A stretch of DNA of 57,619 nucleotides from Nostoc sp. KVJ20 (GTDB lineage: Bacteria > Cyanobacteriota > Cyanobacteriia > Cyanobacteriales > Nostocaceae), in NCBI RefSeq assembly GCF_001712795.1, contig NZ_KV757561.1:1-57619 (forward strand), read 5' to 3'. This document shows positions 53,600 to 57,619 of the stretch, in pieces. Both the position numbers and the translations under genes were made by a program. The notes under the pieces are model-generated. The model worked only from the letters and a program-made list of their open reading frames with translations, did no database searches and was not told the origin of the DNA. The first letter of the stretch is position 1; each line of letters begins with the position of its first letter.

Positions 53600-55102
53600 T
53601 TACTGAGTGCGACAGAATTTGCGATCGTTATCATGCTGAGGGTATTGCCAAGAATAGGCAAAATGGCTGACTCCCTTTAATTGGGGAGAAAATTTGCGAA
53701 GTGACTGCATTTGCGCTTCTAGGGATGGACGATTACTAATTGATTCTCCCCATTTGCCGGCTAAAGCTGGAATCACTTGAGTACCCGGTTTAGTCATACT
53801 CAAAACCCGTTGCACTTGCGCCACAATACAACTGACATTACCGCAAGTTCCATAAGCCATTGGATGCCACTCTAATGTAGTGGGGAATCGATCCCAAGGC
53901 TGCAAACGGGAATCATATCCTTGTCCTACAGTTTGATTGCCATCGGGGAAAAACACCACTCCTGTGGAAACACCTTGCTGTTTTGCTGGGTAACTAGCTA
54001 TGGTGACAAAATCTAAAATTCCTTGCATGGCGTGGGCAACGGCAAGCTGCCACAATTCCCATTGTAAAAGTGGTTGTCTATCGGTTGCAGACTGGATTGA
54101 TTTTTGCGCTGGTGAGGGAGTACGTCCTTGCCAAAGGGGTTCGCCTTCTTGGGGATAAAGTTTATCAACTTCCGTTATATCTGTGCCAGTGACGAATCCC
54201 TTCCTCAAAAAGCGGCGAATTAAGTCCAACCCTTTATAATTTTGTGCCCGTTTAAATAAAGCTTCTTGGATTGCGGGACTAAAGAGCCATAAATCTGAAA
54301 CTTTGGTGGCGATAGAATCACTTCCAGCTTGTCGGGGATAACGCACGTAGTCCAATAGCAAGCCATCTGGGCGACGGCGCAAAACTTCTTGTACTAATTG
54401 GTAGTAGTCGCGTTTCGCTTGCGTGTTGTAGGGGTCGATAAATAGTTGAGAACCGTTATCTACCACATATAGGCTCGTTTGACCTTTGCCATTACGAGCG
54501 ATCGCATCTTCTCTATCTGGGCGCTGGGCGTAAGTATAGCCGAAATTGTTGGCAAACATCCAGGCATAGACCTTTAAACCACGTTCCCGACCTTTTTTAA
54601 TTGCTGTGGCGAATAAATCGATGTTTTCTGCTCCTGGAGTGCGAATCACAGAAGGCCAAGCCGTCGGGTTAGCTGTTGCGGGCAATAATACCTGCCCATC
54701 GTAAAATACTTCTAAATAAACTTGGTTATAGCCACGGTTAACAATCCGATCCATAACCTGATCAATTGCTCCTGGCTGAATGTCACAAGGATACAAGCGC
54801 AACCAGAGGGCTTGGACTTGCGGCCAAGTCCGAGTGCGGCAATTCTTTAATTCCTGTGCTTGTTTTTGTAATATATTTTGGTAACGCGTTTGAGCATTTT
54901 GGTTGCCTTTGAGGGCTGATAAACGTAAGTTTTCTTTTTCTTGCGCCGCCGCTGATGATAACTGACAATATTCAGTTACTTGTGCCCTTGCTGGTTCGCC
55001 CCCAAAGTTGGGAAGCAACGAACTACTAGTAAAAACAACAGCGAATAGGCGCTGCCAAAATAATAATGTTGATCTTCCAACGTTCAAGGGACGGTTAGAC
55101 AT
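53600..55102 (-). CDS. Exported family-10-like glycoside hydrolase (GHL10)
   Basis: 500 residues from ATG 55102. A signal peptide-like start (RLFAVVFTSSSLLPNFGGEPARAQ) precedes a helical segment, then the TIM-barrel domain: QALWLRLYPCDI, GYNQVYLEVFYDGQVLLP, RERGLKVYAWMFANNFGYTY and RRPDGLLLDYVRYPRQ. The GHL10 family is linked to cell-wall glycan or peptidoglycan turnover. Likely periplasmic. ATG chosen at MSNRPLNVG because earlier ORF residues have no ribosome-binding signal. Confidence 0.82.
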   Translation of the reverse strand: MSNRPLNVGRSTLLFWQRLFAVVFTSSSLLPNFGGEPARAQVTEYCQLSSAAAQEKENLRLSALKGNQNAQTRYQNILQKQAQELKNCRTRTWPQVQALWLRLYPCDIQPGAIDQVMDRIVNRGYNQVYLEVFYDGQVLLPATANPTAWPSVIRTPGAENIDLFATAIKKGRERGLKVYAWMFANNFGYTYAQRPDREDAIARNGKGQTSLYVVDNGSQLFIDPYNTQAKRDYYQLVQEVLRRRPDGLLLDYVRYPRQAGSDSIATKVSDLWLFSPAIQEALFKRAQNYKGLDLIRRFLRKGFVTGTDITEVDKLYPQEGEPLWQGRTPSPAQKSIQSATDRQPLLQWELWQLAVAHAMQGILDFVTIASYPAKQQGVSTGVVFFPDGNQTVGQGYDSRLQPWDRFPTTLEWHPMAYGTCGNVSCIVAQVQRVLSMTKPGTQVIPALAGKWGESISNRPSLEAQMQSLRKFSPQLKGVSHFAYSWQYPQHDNDRKFCRTQ

Positions 55103-55413
55103 ATCTACCAGTAGATGAACACAATAATTAATCATTCACCCCAACCCAGATAATTAGGGGCAACGTGTATCAAATTATATATAAGAATCCTAAATGATAT
55201 GTGAAAAATTTTAAGTAATGTTTAGATATGACTGTGCCTCACATATCCAGGTTTTGGTACGTAAAGCCTACCCTACATATATTTCAAACAGAATTCAGGA
55301 GTCAGAATTTAGCAATGTTTTCTGTCTGACTGGTGAATATGGCAGTATAAAAAACCTGAATAGAGAGTAAGTTTAATATGCTATTGGGTAAGTTATATTG
55401 ACAAATTGCTCCA
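55103..55413. other. Spacer, no gene seen
   Basis: AT-rich. Contains one STRR unit at about 55290-55310 (CAGAATTCAGGAGTCAGAAT) and no convincing gene. Confidence 0.5.
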
Positions 55414-55460
55414 TCATCAAGGGTCAGGAGTCAAAACTTTTGACTCCTGACTCTTGATGA
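55414..55460. terminator. STRR-derived long hairpin downstream of psb27
   Basis: GTCAGGAGTCAAAA and TTTTGACTCCTGAC are perfect complements around a single base, extended outward by TCATCAAG-type pairs for about 23 bp. It starts 22 bases beyond the psb27 stop (minus strand) and probably acts as its 3' end or as an RNA-stability element. Confidence 0.6.
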
Positions 55461-55482
55461 TTGAGTAGGCAATAGTTAATAA

Positions 55483-55881
55483 TTAACCGCCACGATTCAG
55501 TGCCGTCTCTACCTGCTGTAACTCTTTCTCTAGACGAGTTTTGAGTTTTTCGGGTACGGGACGGTTTGGGTAAGAACTGTAATGTCCAGCCAGGGAGTTG
55601 AGGGCTGTTCGTATGGTTGTAAAGGAGCCAAGACCAGAAACAGAGTTAGCCCGTTGGTAACGAGCTGAAAAGTCATTTATTTTTTGACGCGCTTCTGCTT
55701 GAATTGCTGCTTTGTCTGGCGAATCTTCTGATAGTTCTAAAGCTTGTCTCATGATATTGACTACAGCCAAGGTGTCTTGGCGATAATCTCCACTTAAACT
55801 ATCTGGACTACCAGAACAGCCCATTAAGCCGATAGCTACAACCAAAACCAGCGCAAGCAAACGCGACCAATAGCGCTTCAT
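55483..55881 (-). CDS. psb27: Photosystem II assembly lipoprotein Psb27
   Basis: 132 residues from ATG 55881. Lipoprotein signal peptide (RLLALVLVVAIGLMGC, Cys22) followed by the four-helix Psb27 domain: SGDYRQDTLAVVNIMRQALE, AEARQKINDFSARYQR, and FTTIRTALNSLAGHY. It binds the lumenal side of CP43 in PSII assembly intermediates and delays attachment of the manganese cluster. The longer frame to 55911 is probably untranslated leader. Key indicator of a photosynthetic organism. Confidence 0.95.
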   Translation of the reverse strand: MKRYWSRLLALVLVVAIGLMGCSGSPDSLSGDYRQDTLAVVNIMRQALELSEDSPDKAAIQAEARQKINDFSARYQRANSVSGLGSFTTIRTALNSLAGHYSSYPNRPVPEKLKTRLEKELQQVETALNRGG

Positions 55882-55944
55882 ATGCATTAAGTAAAAGTAT
55901 ACGTAAATCAACGTCCATCCTATCTTGGATTGGTATCTTGGGGA

Positions 55945-56080
55945 TCAATTCAGTGGGGAGTGGGGAGTAGGAAGATAGGGGAGTGGGGAGTGGGGAGTGG
56001 GGAGATAGGGGAGACAAGGGGAATACCGCATGACCAATGACAAATGACCAATGACAAATGACTAATGACTAATGACTTTT
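55945..56080. repeat. STRR arrays (GGGGAGT and AATGACA/AATGACT)
   Basis: GTGGGGAGTGGGGAGTGGGGAG heads into CCAATGACAAATGACTAATGAC. The second array extends into the last codons of cofH (its stop lies within it). Confidence 0.75.
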
Positions 56081-57207
56081 TGATAAAGAGTATCTCGTTG
56101 TTGGTAAGGTCGTTCTAAAGAAGCGATCGCAGCTTGCAAGGTTTCCACTTCCATACACGTACCGCCCAAAGCTCCTGCCATTGTGGTAATGTGTTCCTCC
56201 ATCAATGTGCCGCCGATATCGTTGCAACCCCAAACTAAGGCTTCCGTCGCACCTGCAAGCCCCAGTTTTACCCAACTCTGCTGATGGTTAGGAATCCAAT
56301 TACCTAAGTAAATCCGCGCCACAGCCCCTAAGAGCAGTGCATCACTCAAAACTGGTTGATCGCGTCCCACACGACGACGTAAGGATTTGGGCGCTTCTTG
56401 CCCAACGAAGGGTAATAGAATAAACTCTGTGATCCTTGCTGGATATCCCTGATTGATGGCGGTTTGTTGGAGCGATCGCAATTTTTCTAAATGCCCGATT
56501 TGCTGTTCGTGGGTTTCAATATGCCCAGATAACATGGTGCTAGTGGTATGCAAGCCTAATTTATGAGCGGTGCTGACAATTTCTAGCCAAGTGGCTGTAT
56601 TAATCTTCTCTGGACACAGTATCCGCCTTACTTCATCGTCTAACACTTCCGCTGCTGTTCCCGGCATTGAACCAACACCAGCATCGCGCAAAGCAATAAT
56701 CACATCAGCATATTCAAGTCCGTCAAGTCTGGCGATAAATTGCACTTCCTGGGGAGAGAATGCGTGGAGATGTATGTGGGGAAATTCCTGTTTAATCGTT
56801 TCTACGACCTTGAGATAATAGGGCAAAGATTTGCCGTTTATCAGTGCTTGCGGATTTAACCCCCCCTGCATACAGATTTCTGTCGCACCCCGGCGCACCG
56901 CATCTGTCGCTTTTTCCAAAATTTGCGCCGAATCTAACCAGTATGCATCGGTATCACCATCATCTCGACGGAATGCACAAAAACTACAGTGCTGCTCACA
57001 AATGTTAGTAAAATTGATATTACGATTAATTACATAAGTAACCGTATCGCCGGACTGAGTGTGGCGGAGTGTGTCGGATGTAGCACGTATTGCTGCGATC
57101 GCCTCCGGGTCAGTTTGTTGTAACAATACCACTCCCTCTTCGAGAGATAAATCGTACCCCATCAAGGCACGTTCCAGAATATTTTCAACAGCAATTTTTG
57201 TCAGCAT
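56062..57207 (-). CDS. cofH: 5-amino-6-(D-ribitylamino)uracil-L-tyrosine 4-hydroxyphenyl transferase CofH
   Basis: Radical SAM enzyme that joins tyrosine to 5-amino-6-ribitylaminouracil in 8-HDF (FO) synthesis; in cyanobacteria the product is the antenna of some photolyases. 381 residues. The radical SAM cluster CEQHCSFC (C70, C74, C77) is present, followed by [11 protein letters not shown] and HAFSPQEV typical of CofH. cofG is not in the window. The final codons run into an STRR array, so its C-terminus is probably variable between strains. Confidence 0.95.
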   Translation of the reverse strand: MLTKIAVENILERALMGYDLSLEEGVVLLQQTDPEAIAAIRATSDTLRHTQSGDTVTYVINRNINFTNICEQHCSFCAFRRDDGDTDAYWLDSAQILEKATDAVRRGATEICMQGGLNPQALINGKSLPYYLKVVETIKQEFPHIHLHAFSPQEVQFIARLDGLEYADVIIALRDAGVGSMPGTAAEVLDDEVRRILCPEKINTATWLEIVSTAHKLGLHTTSTMLSGHIETHEQQIGHLEKLRSLQQTAINQGYPARITEFILLPFVGQEAPKSLRRRVGRDQPVLSDALLLGAVARIYLGNWIPNHQQSWVKLGLAGATEALVWGCNDIGGTLMEEHITTMAGALGGTCMEVETLQAAIASLERPYQQRDTLYQKVISH

Positions 57208-57619
57208 TACTTTCTTAATTTATTAGTAAATTTTAATTTTATCAACAATAATTCAGGATTCAGAAGCGGAGCCGGAGACGCTCCGCCTCCAGTCAGAATT
57301 CAGTATGAATGAGAGTCTATCTAAGTGATAAATATTGGTTTAAAATTTCCCTAAACTTTTGATAAGACTAGTATTAAATAATATTTTTTAATAAAACCTA
57401 AAAATGCTTATCAAAATTTATTTAGCCGCGATTTATATTGTTTATAAACCAATTAAATACGCTACAGATTAACGATACTTACTTGCTGGCGTTTATATCC
57501 AAGGTGCTATTATACTCATTGTCTGTACTATAAATACTGATAAGTTAATAAATATAGTAACAACAAGCATGAAACAGTTAGTTTTTTCTCAATATTATTT
57601 ATATAGGACTCATATTTGA
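57208..57619. other. Right-end spacer, no gene seen
   Basis: AT-rich. A GGAGCGGAGCCGGAGACGCTCC-like short hairpin (57265-57290, abbreviated) flanked by CAGAATTCAG units is seen near the left end; the rest shows no ORF of note. Confidence 0.5.

Overview
The window is chromosomal DNA of a filamentous, Nostoc/Anabaena-type cyanobacterium. The evidence is the photosystem II assembly lipoprotein Psb27, many HIP1 octamers (GCGATCGC), families of short tandem heptamer repeats (STRRs) that fold back on themselves between genes, several Uma2-family proteins, and cyanobacterial versions of argB, speA, clpP, cofH and acs. No rRNA, tRNA or CRISPR array was seen. Most genes are ordinary and lie in short units on both strands, with repeat-rich spacers between them.

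Left part (1-9.4 kb): an MtfA-type peptidase cut by the window edge, an EVE-domain protein, a methyltransferase and a GT39 glycosyltransferase. Next comes a MarR regulator followed by a HlyD/EmrA adaptor and a 14-TM EmrB-type exporter, with three copies of a 12-bp putative operator. Two Uma2 proteins lie tail to tail after it.

Accessory block 1 (9.5-13.1 kb, minus strand): a four-gene unit of a helical-domain protein of the 5-hmdU kinase/thymine-hypermodification group, a DUF1643 protein, a MazG-type pyrophosphohydrolase with an extra C-terminal domain, and a membrane-anchored dCTP-deaminase fold that has lost its catalytic Glu. This looks like an uncharacterised nucleotide- or modified-DNA-centred conflict system. 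A TPR protein and acetyl-CoA synthetase follow.

Accessory block 2 (16.3-25.0 kb): a PD-(D/E)XK-like protein, a Uma2 protein, an unknown overlapping pair, a MITE-like element, eleven 21-nt tandem repeats, then a Zorya-like operon. That operon has a small unknown protein, a ZorA-like MotA/TolQ protein with a duplicated coiled-coil segment, a ZorB-like OmpA-domain protein and a ZorC-like EH-signature protein, but no ZorD beside it. A DUF433/DUF5615 toxin-antitoxin pair closes the block.

Right part (25-57.6 kb): mostly core genes (TerC, ndk, speA, a nucleotidyltransferase, scpA, an AI-2E permease, pdxH, azoR with a divergent HxlR regulator, argB, aroK, ubiX, RNase R, clpP, a YyaL-like thioredoxin protein, mobA, a GHL10 protein, psb27, cofH). 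Mixed in are a RAYT transposase with three REP palindromes, two adjacent genes built from copies of one ~55-residue domain, two more MITE-like elements, and a possible structured RNA upstream of the RNase R gene.
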